Positions 28,783 to 41,243 of a stretch of 64,000 bases of DNA are shown piece by piece (the stretch's first letter is position 1; the number at the start of each line of letters is the position of its first letter). Where the stretch lies: NCBI RefSeq assembly GCF_040833965.1, contig NZ_CP162142.1, forward strand, positions 1,761,001 through 1,825,000, read 5' to 3'. This DNA is from Leptospira sp. WS39.C2 (lineage in GTDB: Bacteria; Spirochaetota; Leptospiria; Leptospirales; Leptospiraceae). A program made the translations under genes and the position numbers. The notes beneath the pieces were generated by a model. The model was not told the origin of the DNA. It did not search any database and saw nothing but the letters and a program-made list of their open reading frames with translations.

Positions 28783-29298
28783 TTATAACCAAAGGACAAC
28801 ATCATCGAGATCTTCTTCACTAATGACGTGACGTACTTGGTCTTCTGTAGTGAAGGAGATCGAATGGATGTCAATTGAAGACCAAAGTTGGTTATAAACA
28901 AAAGGTCCTACATGGCATTTATAAATGGAGTTAGGTGAAATGGTTTTTGAAATAGAACAAATGAGCTCAGGGGTTTTTCGTTCTTCGGGGATAAGAAATT
29001 GTCGATTTGGGTCACTTGCAAAAAATAAAATCTGAAATTTGGAAATATTAATTTTTGTTAGGTTTTCTGTTTTGATAAAAAGTTGGAATTCTTTTTTTTC
29101 TTTGTTATGCCTTGGCTGAATGGAAACAAGGATTGGCAATCCAACTTCCCTTAAAAACTTTTTTTTTGTTTCAAATTCAGACTTGGGATGTGAAGAAATG
29201 CAAAAAAGAGAAAAGATACAACTGGATAGTAAAACCAATAGGGTTAAAAATTGGCATCGGATCTGAAGATGGGTTTTTTTCCCAAATAATGGCAACAA
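28783..29298 (-). CDS. Putative lipoprotein of unknown function
   Basis: A 171-residue frame with a long N-terminus and a hydrophobic signal (about 17-33) containing two candidate lipoboxes (VLLSSC and FSLFC). The body has no recognised motif. It has its own transcript between the divergent sdhC promoter and sulP. It could be a poorly conserved envelope protein. Confidence 0.55.
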   Translation of the reverse strand: MLPLFGKKTHLQIRCQFLTLLVLLSSCIFSLFCISSHPKSEFETKKKFLREVGLPILVSIQPRHNKEKKEFQLFIKTENLTKINISKFQILFFASDPNRQFLIPEERKTPELICSISKTISPNSIYKCHVGPFVYNQLWSSIDIHSISFTTEDQVRHVISEEDLDDVVLWL

Positions 29299-29494
29299 AC
29301 TTAGGTAAAGATGATCAGTATGCGAATGGGTTCAATCCCTTTTCCTTCCCTATTCCTATCTTTGCTTTATTGAGAAACAAACTCAAAATCTCATTTTAGA
29401 CCATCTTATATTTATGAATTTACGGAAAGTGGAATCTGTCTAAATCTGGACGTAATAGAAAAATTTACACCTACACTCTAACAGGAGCTCTTCA

Positions 29495-30184
29495 ATGACG
29501 TTGAGTCTAGACTTCTTTCGTTCCTCAATTGGAAAGAAGATCATAATGGCCATTACCGGATTTATCTGGTTTGGATTCGTGATCCTTCACATGGTCGGAA
29601 ACCTTCAAGTTTTCCAAGGACCAGAAAAATTAAACACCTATGCAAAGTTTCTCAAAGATTTAGGACCCCTTCTCTGGGTTGCACGGATTGGACTCATCGT
29701 GGCTTTTTTTGGACACGTTTGTACTGCCATCCTCCTAAAATTTGAAAACGGTTCTGCAAGACCTGTATCTTACGCAAAGAATACAACCATCCAAGCATCG
29801 TTTGCATCTCGTACGATGGCTTATAGTGGGTTATTACTTTTAACGTTTCTTGTTTACCATTTAGCACATTTCACCTTAGGGTATACAAACCCTGACCACT
29901 ACACTCACGAATACATTCTGAAGAATGGTGATGTAGTACATGATGTGTATGCTATGGTCATCCTCGGATTCCAAGACCCAACGATTGCAATCAGTTATAT
30001 TGTATTCATGGTTTTCCTTGCCTTACATTTTTCCCATGCATTGGGCTCCATGTTACAAACATTAGGGATCCTTGCACCAAAACACAACCCCACAATCCAA
30101 AAAATTTCCACAGGACTAGGACTCCTTGTTTTTGTTGGAAATTGTTCCATGCCACTCTCGATTTTACTCGGGTATGTTCGTTAA
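29495..30184 (+). CDS. sdhC: Succinate dehydrogenase cytochrome b subunit
   Basis: The membrane anchor of complex II, carrying haem b and the quinone site. The 229-residue product has about five membrane helices, with histidines at FVILHMVGNLQVF, FFGHVCTAI, LVYHLAHFTLGY and LALHFSHALGS that can serve as haem ligands. Its size and single-gene form match the Bacteroidetes/epsilon type (one five-helix anchor with two haems) rather than the separate SdhC plus SdhD. A strong ribosome site AGGAG lies 9 bases before the ATG. Confidence 0.92.
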   Translation: MTLSLDFFRSSIGKKIIMAITGFIWFGFVILHMVGNLQVFQGPEKLNTYAKFLKDLGPLLWVARIGLIVAFFGHVCTAILLKFENGSARPVSYAKNTTIQASFASRTMAYSGLLLLTFLVYHLAHFTLGYTNPDHYTHEYILKNGDVVHDVYAMVILGFQDPTIAISYIVFMVFLALHFSHALGSMLQTLGILAPKHNPTIQKISTGLGLLVFVGNCSMPLSILLGYVR

Positions 30185-30202
30185 GGGGTTTTAGGAGAGA
30201 AT

Positions 30203-32127
<1,925 letters not shown>

Positions 32128-32128
<1 letters not shown>

Positions 32129-32868
32129 TGGATACTATGAAGTTACACCTTAAAGTTTGGAGACAAAAAGACAAAAACGATAAAGGTCGTATGGTCAGTT
32201 ACGAAGCAAAAAACGTAAGCGAACATATGTCCTTTTTGGAAATGCTTGATGTTGTAAACGACGACCTCATCAAAAAGGGAGATGATCCCATTGCTTTCGA
32301 CCACGACTGCCGCGAAGGAATTTGTGGATCTTGTTCCATGGTGATCAACGGTGTTCCTCATGGTCCAGAAAAAGGAACCACAACTTGCCAATTGCATATG
32401 CGTAAGTTCAAAGATGGCGACACGGTTGTCATCGAACCTTGGCGAGCCAAAGCCTTCCCTGTCACAAAAGACCTCGTGGTAGACAGATCAGCTTTTGATC
32501 GCATCATCCAAGCTGGTGGTTACGTGAACGTAAACACTGGAGGAGCACCAGATGGAAACGCACTGCCGATTCCAAAAGTGGATGCGGATCTTGCGATGGA
32601 CGCTGCAACTTGTATTGGTTGCGGGGCATGTGTTGCAGCATGTAAAAATGCATCGGCCATGTTGTTTGTTTCGGCAAAGGTTTCCCACCTAGCTCTTTTA
32701 CCACAAGGGGTGGTAGAGAAAAAAGAACGAGTTCGAAAAATGGTAAATGCAATGGACAAAGAAGGTTTTGGAAATTGTACAAACCAATACGAATGTGAAG
32801 CAGCATGTCCAAAAGAAATTTCGGTCAATTTCATCACTCGTCTGAATAGAGAATACATCTCTAGCTAA
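32128..32868 (+). CDS. sdhB: Succinate dehydrogenase/fumarate reductase iron-sulfur subunit
   Basis: Carries the three iron-sulfur clusters of complex II. Ligands: CREGICGSC and CQ in the [2Fe-2S] domain, [11 protein letters not shown] for the [4Fe-4S] cluster, and CEAACP for the [3Fe-4S]/[4Fe-4S] region. The frame opens at 32035, but ATG 32128 overlaps the sdhA stop and gives a normal 246-residue protein, [13 protein letters not shown]. Together with sdhC and sdhA it forms the operon, closed by the terminator at 32900-32920. Confidence 0.97.
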
Positions 32869-32899
32869 ACAAGTGAACTGTCTTTTCGATTGTTGGAAA

Positions 32900-32920
32900 A
32901 ACCCGGATTTGGTCCGGGTT
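32900..32920. terminator. Terminator after the sdhCAB operon
   Basis: AACCCGGA and TCCGGGTT form an eight-base-pair stem with a five-base loop followed by nine T on the plus strand; on the minus strand a run of T also follows, so it should act for both convergent genes. Confidence 0.9.
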
Positions 32921-32929
32921 TTTTTTTGA

Positions 32930-33760
32930 TTAGATTTTAAAGAGTTGGTTTTTTGTTTTTTGGAAAACTTTCATTGTTTCCAGTTCTTTTGAAAACAATT
33001 TCATCACATATTCAGCGTTATCTTTATCATCCCCTTTCAATTGGTTCATATGTTGGGAAGAATTAGATTTGATTTCTTCGGCCAAAGTTAAATTTCGTTG
33101 GATGAGAGCAAGTTGCCCTTTTGTCAAATATGCGTAAAATTTTTCTAAGGGGTGGCGAGTTTCATCTTTTAGGATTTTTTCTAGTAATGGTTCCACCAAT
33201 TCATCGTTTGTTGGGTCTTCATCCATCAAATATAAGTTTGCAAGACTTAATAGTTTTCCTTCTTCTTTGAATTCTGTAGCTTTTTTGTCTGAATATAAAT
33301 CTTCATAATAAACAAAACGTTTTGATTTTACTTGGCATACGGTGGCTAATTGTTTTTGCAAATCGCTCGTATCAATTTTGTTTTTTTCTATGTTGAAGTT
33401 TGTGACGACTAGGAATAATAAATCTCCATCTTTTTCGATGTATCGAAAACCGATGATGAGTTCGGAATCTTTTTCATATCCTGGAATGAATATTTGGTTC
33501 GGGTGATCTTTGGACGCATGTGTGATCATAAAATCAACAATGGACTCAATTTCGCTTGGTGAAAATTCTAACTTCAAATGTCGAAAGATTCTCATTTCTA
33601 AGATATGACTTAGGTAATAAGGATTTGTTTCTGTTGGATGTGGGACATTGTTTACCGATAAACGGAATCGAATGTCATAAGGAGGGTTAGTTTCCGAAAG
33701 GATGGGTAATGATAAAACTAAGAGAAAGGAAAAACATAAAATTGGTAAATAACGTTTCAT
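32930..33760 (-). CDS. Exported protein of unknown function
   Basis: A 276-residue protein with a signal peptide (MKRYLPILCFSFLLVLSLPI, cleaved near LSET). The mature part is mixed alpha/beta with a helical C-terminus (residues 190-270, with TPR-like spacing such as EKFYAYLTKGQLALIQRNL). I do not recognise it. It is followed downstream only by the sdhB terminator and lies 20 bases after the glycosyltransferase, so the three minus-strand genes may form one transcript. Confidence 0.65.
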   Translation of the reverse strand: MKRYLPILCFSFLLVLSLPILSETNPPYDIRFRLSVNNVPHPTETNPYYLSHILEMRIFRHLKLEFSPSEIESIVDFMITHASKDHPNQIFIPGYEKDSELIIGFRYIEKDGDLLFLVVTNFNIEKNKIDTSDLQKQLATVCQVKSKRFVYYEDLYSDKKATEFKEEGKLLSLANLYLMDEDPTNDELVEPLLEKILKDETRHPLEKFYAYLTKGQLALIQRNLTLAEEIKSNSSQHMNQLKGDDKDNAEYVMKLFSKELETMKVFQKTKNQLFKI

Positions 33761-33780
33761 AGAACCTCAAATTGTATCAT

Positions 33781-34764
33781 TTAAAATAATGAGTCATCTA
33801 ACAAAGTCAACAAATCCTTTTTGGGAATGAACTGGTTTTCTAAAAATTGAGTTTGGAATTGTGTTAAAAATGTAACATCTTTCCCTCGTTTTACCCTGCC
33901 TTGGATGACTGTCTCCAATCGATCGTGAATGGCTTTTTTCAATAATTCTAAGTCTCGGGGATTTTGGGGCAATCGATTCGGAGAACTTTTCCGACGAGTT
34001 TCCTCCTTTTCGGAATCCCAGAACAGTTCATTGGTTATGCTAAATAAAGAATATAGTCGAAACCTTTCAATCGCATTAAACTTGTTAGATAATTGGTCTT
34101 CATGGCCTCCATATCGTATGAGCAGGTTTTCTTCTAGAAGTCCGATTGGATGCCCGTTTAAAAGGATACGGTTCCACAAATCATAATCTTCACAAATTTT
34201 CATTTCCTCACGAAAGAATCCTATTGATTCCCAGGTTTTTTTATGTGCGATGAAACTGGAGCAAGTCACCATACAAATTTCCAATGATTGTTCTAAGAAG
34301 TGGCCATTGATTTTTTTGTATTTTCCTTTTGGTTCTTGGAGATTGCTTTTTTTGTTCCAAATTTCATTAGTTTGGGAAAATAAAAATTCTGGATGTTCGT
34401 TGTGGAATTGGATTTGTTTGGATAGTTTATCCCTATACCATTCATCATCGGAATCGATTAAACAAATCCAATCTCCTTTCGACTTTTCGATTCCAAAATT
34501 ACGAGCGGCACTCACTCCCCTATGTTCTGTTTGGTGGACTTGGATTGATTTTTCATACATTCCAAAAGATTGGATTTTCCGGTTCCAACTAGGCAGATAA
34601 GACAATAGATAAGGCCAAGTTTCATCCGTTGATCCGTCATCTATAATATGCAGCTCCCAATGGGGGTAAGTTTGGATTAGGACAGATTGGATAGCCCTAT
34701 CCAAGAGATAACGTCTATTATGTGTAGGTAAAATGATGGATACAAGAGGTGATTTAGGATTCAT
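33781..34764 (-). CDS. Glycosyltransferase family 2
   Basis: A GT-A fold glycosyltransferase of 327 residues: PLVSIILPTHNRRYLLDRAI at the start, HIIDDGSTDETW near 40, and the metal-binding IDSDDEW near residue 108. SAARNFGIEKSKGDWI is typical. No membrane span was seen, so it is probably cytoplasmic or peripheral. The ATG overlaps the stop of the upstream PLP enzyme (ATGA), so translation is coupled. The sugar and acceptor are unknown; it could act on cell-surface polysaccharide. Confidence 0.9.
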   Translation of the reverse strand: MNPKSPLVSIILPTHNRRYLLDRAIQSVLIQTYPHWELHIIDDGSTDETWPYLLSYLPSWNRKIQSFGMYEKSIQVHQTEHRGVSAARNFGIEKSKGDWICLIDSDDEWYRDKLSKQIQFHNEHPEFLFSQTNEIWNKKSNLQEPKGKYKKINGHFLEQSLEICMVTCSSFIAHKKTWESIGFFREEMKICEDYDLWNRILLNGHPIGLLEENLLIRYGGHEDQLSNKFNAIERFRLYSLFSITNELFWDSEKEETRRKSSPNRLPQNPRDLELLKKAIHDRLETVIQGRVKRGKDVTFLTQFQTQFLENQFIPKKDLLTLLDDSLF

Positions 34765-35792
34765 ATTGAAAATGGTTTTGGGAAAACCGAATTTAGGTGT
34801 TGGATCTGGCCCCCCTGGTGGAGGTAAAAAACGGGAAACTTTGGTACACCTTCAATGTTTTCATTTTGTTTTTTTAGGAGATAATGTATGGAGTTGGCAC
34901 TATAAATCGGTTCCAAAAGGATATTGTTTTTTTCGTAAAATGTCCGGAGTAAGTCGTCATGGTGGTGTTGCCCTCGTGCAAACCGAGTTTTCTTTTGGGT
35001 GACGTTTTTTTTATTTTCAATCAGTTCTTTTCTTTTCTCCAATTGCGAATTTTCATCTAAAATCTCGATTAGATTTTCTATTGGGATTTTCCTTTTCTTA
35101 AGACCAAGTTCCAATTGTAAATTTTCATGTTTTGTATACCATGAATCTTTTGATTCTCCTACCATCACTCCTTGGACAAGGATTGGGGAATTGTAAAAGT
35201 AATCATACGCGGATACAAAACTCACACCCGAACCAATTTCCAATAATAGGATTGCTTTTGCCCCTGCTTTGGGTTCAGTGTGAAAAGTATCACTAAGTTT
35301 TGTATGGATTTTCTTTTCCAATTCCTTCCATAATACAACTAAACCAGGAATTTGTCCAGGGTGGATTCCAAATTCAGGCAACACTAGTCCCCCAAATCTT
35401 AATTTCCTTTCTTTAAAAGCTTCAAAAGCTAGATTACGATTCGCATAACAATGCATTCGATGGGAATGGTGAGTTACCAAACGTTCGTTATAGGTTTTTA
35501 ACTTAGGGTCTTTAGAGTAAGTGATGGTTTCGACAAAAAAACCAAAGGTACGAAAGATGTATGCAAAACTAGCCAAATAATTTCCATGTGCGGCTCCCCA
35601 AAGTAGGATCTCTTTGGCTCCGTTTTGCATTGTTTCACGAAGTATGCCAGATGTTTTTCGCCACTTAGTCCCGAACCCGAAAGGAAGTTTGTCGTCTCTG
35701 ACCATATAAAAATCGGAAAAATTTTGAATGAAAACAGGAAGATCGGGAAATCCTTTTGGCAAATTCGAAAAGGGAATATGGTCTGATTCCAT
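34761..35792 (-). CDS. PLP-dependent enzyme, ACC deaminase/D-cysteine desulfhydrase-like
   Basis: A 343-residue tryptophan-synthase-beta fold-type II PLP enzyme. Seen: FYMVRDDKLPFGFGTKWRK, in which the Lys after G-T/G should be the PLP lysine, and a LLEIGSGVSF region that would bind phosphate. The family's usual GG-x-x-S-N-H loop reads GAAHGNY, and the C-terminal serine/threonine-rich PLP ring contact is not obvious. It may thus act on another substrate or be inactive. It is translationally coupled to a glycosyltransferase, an unusual partner. Confidence 0.7.
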   Translation of the reverse strand: MESDHIPFSNLPKGFPDLPVFIQNFSDFYMVRDDKLPFGFGTKWRKTSGILRETMQNGAKEILLWGAAHGNYLASFAYIFRTFGFFVETITYSKDPKLKTYNERLVTHHSHRMHCYANRNLAFEAFKERKLRFGGLVLPEFGIHPGQIPGLVVLWKELEKKIHTKLSDTFHTEPKAGAKAILLLEIGSGVSFVSAYDYFYNSPILVQGVMVGESKDSWYTKHENLQLELGLKKRKIPIENLIEILDENSQLEKRKELIENKKNVTQKKTRFARGQHHHDDLLRTFYEKNNILLEPIYSANSIHYLLKKQNENIEGVPKFPVFYLHQGGQIQHLNSVFPKPFSI

Positions 35793-35870
35793 TAATATTC
35801 CACTATGATTTCGTTAGACGAATTTGAGTGAAAGACATTTGCCTTTTTGCAAAACTGGAAAACTCGTTTT

Positions 35871-35893
35871 GTGCCTATAAACAGAATAGGCAC
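35871..35893. other. Perfect stem-loop after lepA
   Basis: GTGCCTAT at 35871-35878 and ATAGGCAC at 35886-35893 pair fully with a seven-base loop, 12 bases beyond the lepA stop. No T-run follows in the lepA direction, so it may be an mRNA 3' stabiliser or a terminator of weak quality. Confidence 0.45.
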
Positions 35894-35904
35894 AATTGGA
35901 TCGT

Positions 35905-37710
35905 TTAGTCTCCCGTTTTGAGAATGGACAAAAAGGCTTCCTGTGGGATTTCCACGTTTCCGATTTGTTTCATTCTCTTCTTTCCTTCTTTTTGTTTTTC
36001 TAAGAGTTTTTTCTTACGAGAGATATCACCACCGTAACATTTGGCAGTTACGTTTTTACGTAGGGCAGAGATACTTTCCCGCGCTACCACTTTGGAGCCA
36101 ATGGCTGCTTGTAGTGGGATCATAAATTGGTGGCGAGGAATCAGGTCTTTTAGTTTTTCGATGATGACCCTTCCCCTTTCTTCTGCTTTTGTTTTATGTA
36201 CAATGGAAGAAAGTGCATCGACAGGTTCCCCATTCACAAGGATGTCCATACGCACAAGTTTTGAATCTCTATACCCAACTTCTTCATAGTCAAGCGACGC
36301 ATAACCTTTGGTATATGATTTTAGTTTGTCATAAAATTCGAAGATCAATTCCGCTAAGGGAAGTTCATAGGTTAACTGCAATTTGTCTTTTGATAAATAC
36401 ACTGTGTCCAAATGGATCCCACGTTTTTCAATCACGAGGGACATGATATTGCCTACATAGGATTCTGGGGCAATGATGGTTGCTTTGACAAAGGGTTCTT
36501 CCGATTTTCCGATGAGAATGGGGTCTGGCCATTTACTAGGGTTATCCACTTCGATCACATCATCTTTTGTAGTCGTGATGCGAAATTTTACCGATGGAGC
36601 TGTTGTGATGAGAGCAAGGTTAAATTCTCTTTCCAAACGTTCTTGTACAATTTCCATGTGGAGGAGGCCAAGGTAACCTACACGGAAACCAAATCCTAGG
36701 GCTGCCGAATTTTCCCTTTCAAAGGTAAGAGCAGAGTCGTTTAACTTTAGTTTTTCGATTGCATCTACAAGGGCGTCAAAGTCTTCCCCGTTGATCGGAA
36801 ATAGTCCCGCAAATACCATAGGTTTTGCGTCTTTAAACCCTTTTACGTCTTCTGCTGTTTGGCGATTGGCATGAGTGATGGTATCTCCCGTTTTGGCATC
36901 TCCCATCTTTTTCATCCCAGCGACCACATACCCTACATCACCTGCTTGGAGTTCTTCGCAAGCCACCATAGAGAGACGGTTGATTCCAACCTCTGTCACT
37001 GTGAATTGACGTCCAATGTTCATCATGTGGATCATTTCACCTTTCCTCAGTTTACCGTCATATAACCGAACTTTGGCGACAACACCCATATAGGTATCAA
37101 AAAAGGAATCGTAAATAAGAGCTTTCAGTGGAGCATCCACATCTCCAATAGGTGGAGGTAATAAATAACAAATGGCTTCTAATACATCTTGAACATTAAG
37201 TCCTGTTTTTGCCGAAATCGGTATTGCCTCGTCTGGGTTCAGCCCAAGCGACTCTTCGATCATGAGTTTGCATTTATCAATGTCTGCGGAGGGAAGGTCA
37301 ATTTTATTGATGACAGGGATGATGCGAAGGTCTAGGTCCATCGCGAGGTAAAGATTCGCCAGTGTTTGGGCTTCAACCCCTTGGCTTGCATCCACGATGA
37401 GGAGAACTCCTTCGCAGGCAGCAAGAGAACGGGACACTTCGTACGTAAAGTCTACGTGGCCCGGGGTATCAATTAAATTCAGGTGGTAGACGTTTCCGTC
37501 TTTGGCGTGATAATCAAAGGAAGCATTGTTTGCTTTGATCGTGATCCCACGTTCCCTTTCGATGTCCATGGAATCGAGGATTTGGTCTTTTTTCGTGCGT
37601 TGGTCCGTGACAAGACCAATCTCAAGCAAACGATCCGCCAGAGTGGACTTCCCGTGGTCGACATGGGCAATGATGGAAAAATTGCGGGTGAATTTTTGGC
37701 GTTCGTTCAC
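35905..37710 (-). CDS. lepA: Elongation factor 4 (LepA GTPase)
   Basis: A ribosome-associated translational GTPase that back-translocates stalled ribosomes. All G motifs are present: [14 protein letters not shown] (G1), RERGIT (G2), [11 protein letters not shown] (G3), NKIDLPSA (G4) and SAKTGLN (G5). The C-terminus has the LepA-specific [18 protein letters not shown] basic helix. The 601-residue product matches the family. It is transcribed divergently from eno. Confidence 0.97.
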   Translation of the reverse strand: MNERQKFTRNFSIIAHVDHGKSTLADRLLEIGLVTDQRTKKDQILDSMDIERERGITIKANNASFDYHAKDGNVYHLNLIDTPGHVDFTYEVSRSLAACEGVLLIVDASQGVEAQTLANLYLAMDLDLRIIPVINKIDLPSADIDKCKLMIEESLGLNPDEAIPISAKTGLNVQDVLEAICYLLPPPIGDVDAPLKALIYDSFFDTYMGVVAKVRLYDGKLRKGEMIHMMNIGRQFTVTEVGINRLSMVACEELQAGDVGYVVAGMKKMGDAKTGDTITHANRQTAEDVKGFKDAKPMVFAGLFPINGEDFDALVDAIEKLKLNDSALTFERENSAALGFGFRVGYLGLLHMEIVQERLEREFNLALITTAPSVKFRITTTKDDVIEVDNPSKWPDPILIGKSEEPFVKATIIAPESYVGNIMSLVIEKRGIHLDTVYLSKDKLQLTYELPLAELIFEFYDKLKSYTKGYASLDYEEVGYRDSKLVRMDILVNGEPVDALSSIVHKTKAEERGRVIIEKLKDLIPRHQFMIPLQAAIGSKVVARESISALRKNVTAKCYGGDISRKKKLLEKQKEGKKRMKQIGNVEIPQEAFLSILKTGD

Positions 37711-37817
37711 GGTTCCCTCTTCTTTTTAAGTCATTTTCCTGGAACGAGGCTCTTTGTCGAAAAAGTTTATTGTCAGAGGCTTAAAATTCCTAAGACTGGA
37801 AGGAAATTATCCCTTAG

Positions 37818-39134
<1,317 letters not shown>

Positions 39135-39135
39135 A

Positions 39136-39600
39136 ATGACAGCAACCAAAGCCTCTCTTCTCTTAACTTATGTTTGTGCTTGCCTTTACCTCGGGCTTTT
39201 GTCTGAGGCGGGGATTGCGGAACGTATGCGTTTGGAAAAGGAACTCACGAATCTAAATGCGGAAGTGGAGAGGCTTGTTGTCGAAAACCAAGGGTTAGAA
39301 GAAAAGGAAAGGCGATTAAAAAATGATGCTTATGCCTTGGAACAGGAAGCACGTAAATACTATCTACTATCAGAAACAGCCCACGTCCTAAAGTTTGAAG
39401 AATTTCCAGAAAAAAACATTACGAAAACTAAGGACCTACCTACTTCCATCCGAGCCGCTGGTTTTGGTGGGGAATGGAAAGAGCCACCTCTCTTTTTATT
39501 ACGTTTCTTTTTTATTTCTTTCAGTGTTTTCCTGATTCTAGGTGTGTACTACAAGCTGAAACGCTTGCCTCATACGTCTAACCAGAAAAGACTGAACTAA
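39136..39600 (+). CDS. FtsB/DivIC-like septum formation protein with an extra C-terminal membrane helix
   Basis: A 154-residue protein starting one base after eno, as ftsB does in many bacteria. A membrane helix (about 8-25) is followed by a coiled coil (about 28-75, [20 protein letters not shown]) and the short [22 protein letters not shown] block where FtsB proteins carry the R-x-[FY]-x-L-x-x-[PG]-E-x-x motif. A second membrane segment (about 120-142) is not usual in FtsB. It should join the divisome in the inner membrane. Assignment from neighbourhood plus architecture. Confidence 0.8.
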   Translation: MTATKASLLLTYVCACLYLGLLSEAGIAERMRLEKELTNLNAEVERLVVENQGLEEKERRLKNDAYALEQEARKYYLLSETAHVLKFEEFPEKNITKTKDLPTSIRAAGFGGEWKEPPLFLLRFFFISFSVFLILGVYYKLKRLPHTSNQKRLN

Positions 39601-39601
39601 T

Positions 39602-40210
39602 ATGCCAGAAGAAGAAACACCAGAAAAAGAAATCACCGAAACCATCCAAGACCTCATTAGCGACAAAAACATGGGAAAGAAGTTCCTGGAAAAACGGAAA
39701 ATCTTTCTCTGGGGTCCTGTCACTGACGAATCCTCCAAAGAACTGACTGCAAAGCTTATGTATTTGGAAATGGTCGATCCTGGAAAACCTATCACGTTTT
39801 ATATCAACAGTCCCGGTGGAGTTGTCACCTCTGGTCTAGTTGTTTATGACACGATGCAAATGATCTCATCCCCTGTTCATACAGTATGTATGGGAATGGC
39901 AGCTTCTATGGGTTCCATTCTCCTCATTGGTGGGAAAAAAGGAAATCGTTACATTTGGCCAAATGGTCGAGTGATGATCCACCAACCATCGATTGGAGGA
40001 CAAATCCAAGCTCCGGCAACGGATTTACTCATCCATGCACAAGACATTGTCAAGACCAAAGAAAAACTCAATCAGATGTTAGCTGATGCTTGTGGCAAAA
40101 CCTACGAACAGTTAGTGGAAGACACTGATCGCGATTATTATATGGATGCAGAACAAGCACTTGCTTATGGCATCGTTGATAAAATCGTAAACAAAATTGA
40201 CGTCGTCTAA
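39602..40210 (+). CDS. clpP: ATP-dependent Clp protease proteolytic subunit
   Basis: A serine protease ring subunit that works with ClpX/ClpA/ClpC-type unfoldases, neither of which is in this window. The catalytic triad is intact: Ser102 in GMAASMGS, His127 in RVMIHQPS, Asp178 in [17 protein letters not shown] near residue 69 is also typical. The length of 202 residues is normal. Its end overlaps the start of the next gene by 14 bases. Confidence 0.95.
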   Translation: MPEEETPEKEITETIQDLISDKNMGKKFLEKRKIFLWGPVTDESSKELTAKLMYLEMVDPGKPITFYINSPGGVVTSGLVVYDTMQMISSPVHTVCMGMAASMGSILLIGGKKGNRYIWPNGRVMIHQPSIGGQIQAPATDLLIHAQDIVKTKEKLNQMLADACGKTYEQLVEDTDRDYYMDAEQALAYGIVDKIVNKIDVV

Positions 40211-41204
40211 TAAAGAATTTAAACCTAGAAGGTTTTTAGAAGGTCGTCACCTTCAAACTGTTTATAATGTACTTTTTCCTCCAGACAATGCTTTGGAGGA
40301 TGAGTATTATTCAGAAAGTATCCTCATTCCTACAAACGATGGGTCTGGGGATTTACTTTGGCTCGAACACAATCCCCCTCTCTCAAAAGTACGAAAAATG
40401 TCCTCTCCTTGGAATGGATCATACATCATGTTAGTCCACGGTATGGAGGGAAGTTCCGAATCTCATTATATGGTGAGTGTCGGAAAAGAAGCATTAAACC
40501 GAGGTTATGGCGTGATTCGCATGAATTTGCGAAACTGTGGTCGCGGTTTAGGACTTGCAAAAAAACCATATAACGCTGGTCAGTCGGAAGATCTTGAAGT
40601 CGTTTTAAAATACATTTATAAACATTTTTCGAAATCTATCTTTGTATCCGGTTTTTCATTGTCGGCCAATATGGTTTTGAAGTTTTTTGGTGAAAAAAGA
40701 GAACATTATTCCAAAGCATTTACTGCGACATCCCCTCCACTTGATCTAAAACGAAGTTGTGATTTTATTGATTCCCGCGCCGGTAATTTTTATAGAGATC
40801 ATTTTCTAGAAACTATGAAAGAAAAGGTTTTACTCGGGATATACGACATTACGGAAAAACAGAAAGAACAAGTTTTACGAAGTAAGTCATTTTTTGACTT
40901 TGATGATTTTTTTACAGCACCAGTGTCTGGTTATGCGAATGTTCTAGAATACTATAATATATGTTCGAGTGTCAAATATTTGTCAGGGATCAAATTACCT
41001 GGCCTCATTGTCCATGCGGACGATGACCCTGTTGTGCCTTCTGAAGTTTGGCATGAAATTCGTTGGAAATCGTTTCCAATGATACAAACAGTTCTCACGG
41101 AAAAAGGGGGGCATGTTGGATTTATCAGCGATCCTTCTCCCGACAATCCAGAAGGTAGATGGTTACCTAAGATACTCCTAGATTTTTTTGATTCCAAAAT
41201 CTAA
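40197..41204 (+). CDS. YheT-type alpha/beta hydrolase
   Basis: A 335-residue alpha/beta hydrolase of the YheT/UPF0017 family: [14 protein letters not shown] near the start, the oxyanion [21 protein letters not shown], the nucleophile in [11 protein letters not shown] (Ser near 155), acid in [10 protein letters not shown] and His in EKGGHVGF. The substrate is unknown, probably a lipid ester. The start is TTG at 40197, inside the clpP end. Confidence 0.9.
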   Translation: MTSSNKEFKPRRFLEGRHLQTVYNVLFPPDNALEDEYYSESILIPTNDGSGDLLWLEHNPPLSKVRKMSSPWNGSYIMLVHGMEGSSESHYMVSVGKEALNRGYGVIRMNLRNCGRGLGLAKKPYNAGQSEDLEVVLKYIYKHFSKSIFVSGFSLSANMVLKFFGEKREHYSKAFTATSPPLDLKRSCDFIDSRAGNFYRDHFLETMKEKVLLGIYDITEKQKEQVLRSKSFFDFDDFFTAPVSGYANVLEYYNICSSVKYLSGIKLPGLIVHADDDPVVPSEVWHEIRWKSFPMIQTVLTEKGGHVGFISDPSPDNPEGRWLPKILLDFFDSKI

Positions 41205-41243
41205 TCCAATTCAATAATACAATAGAACTTAAGGTGGTTTGTG

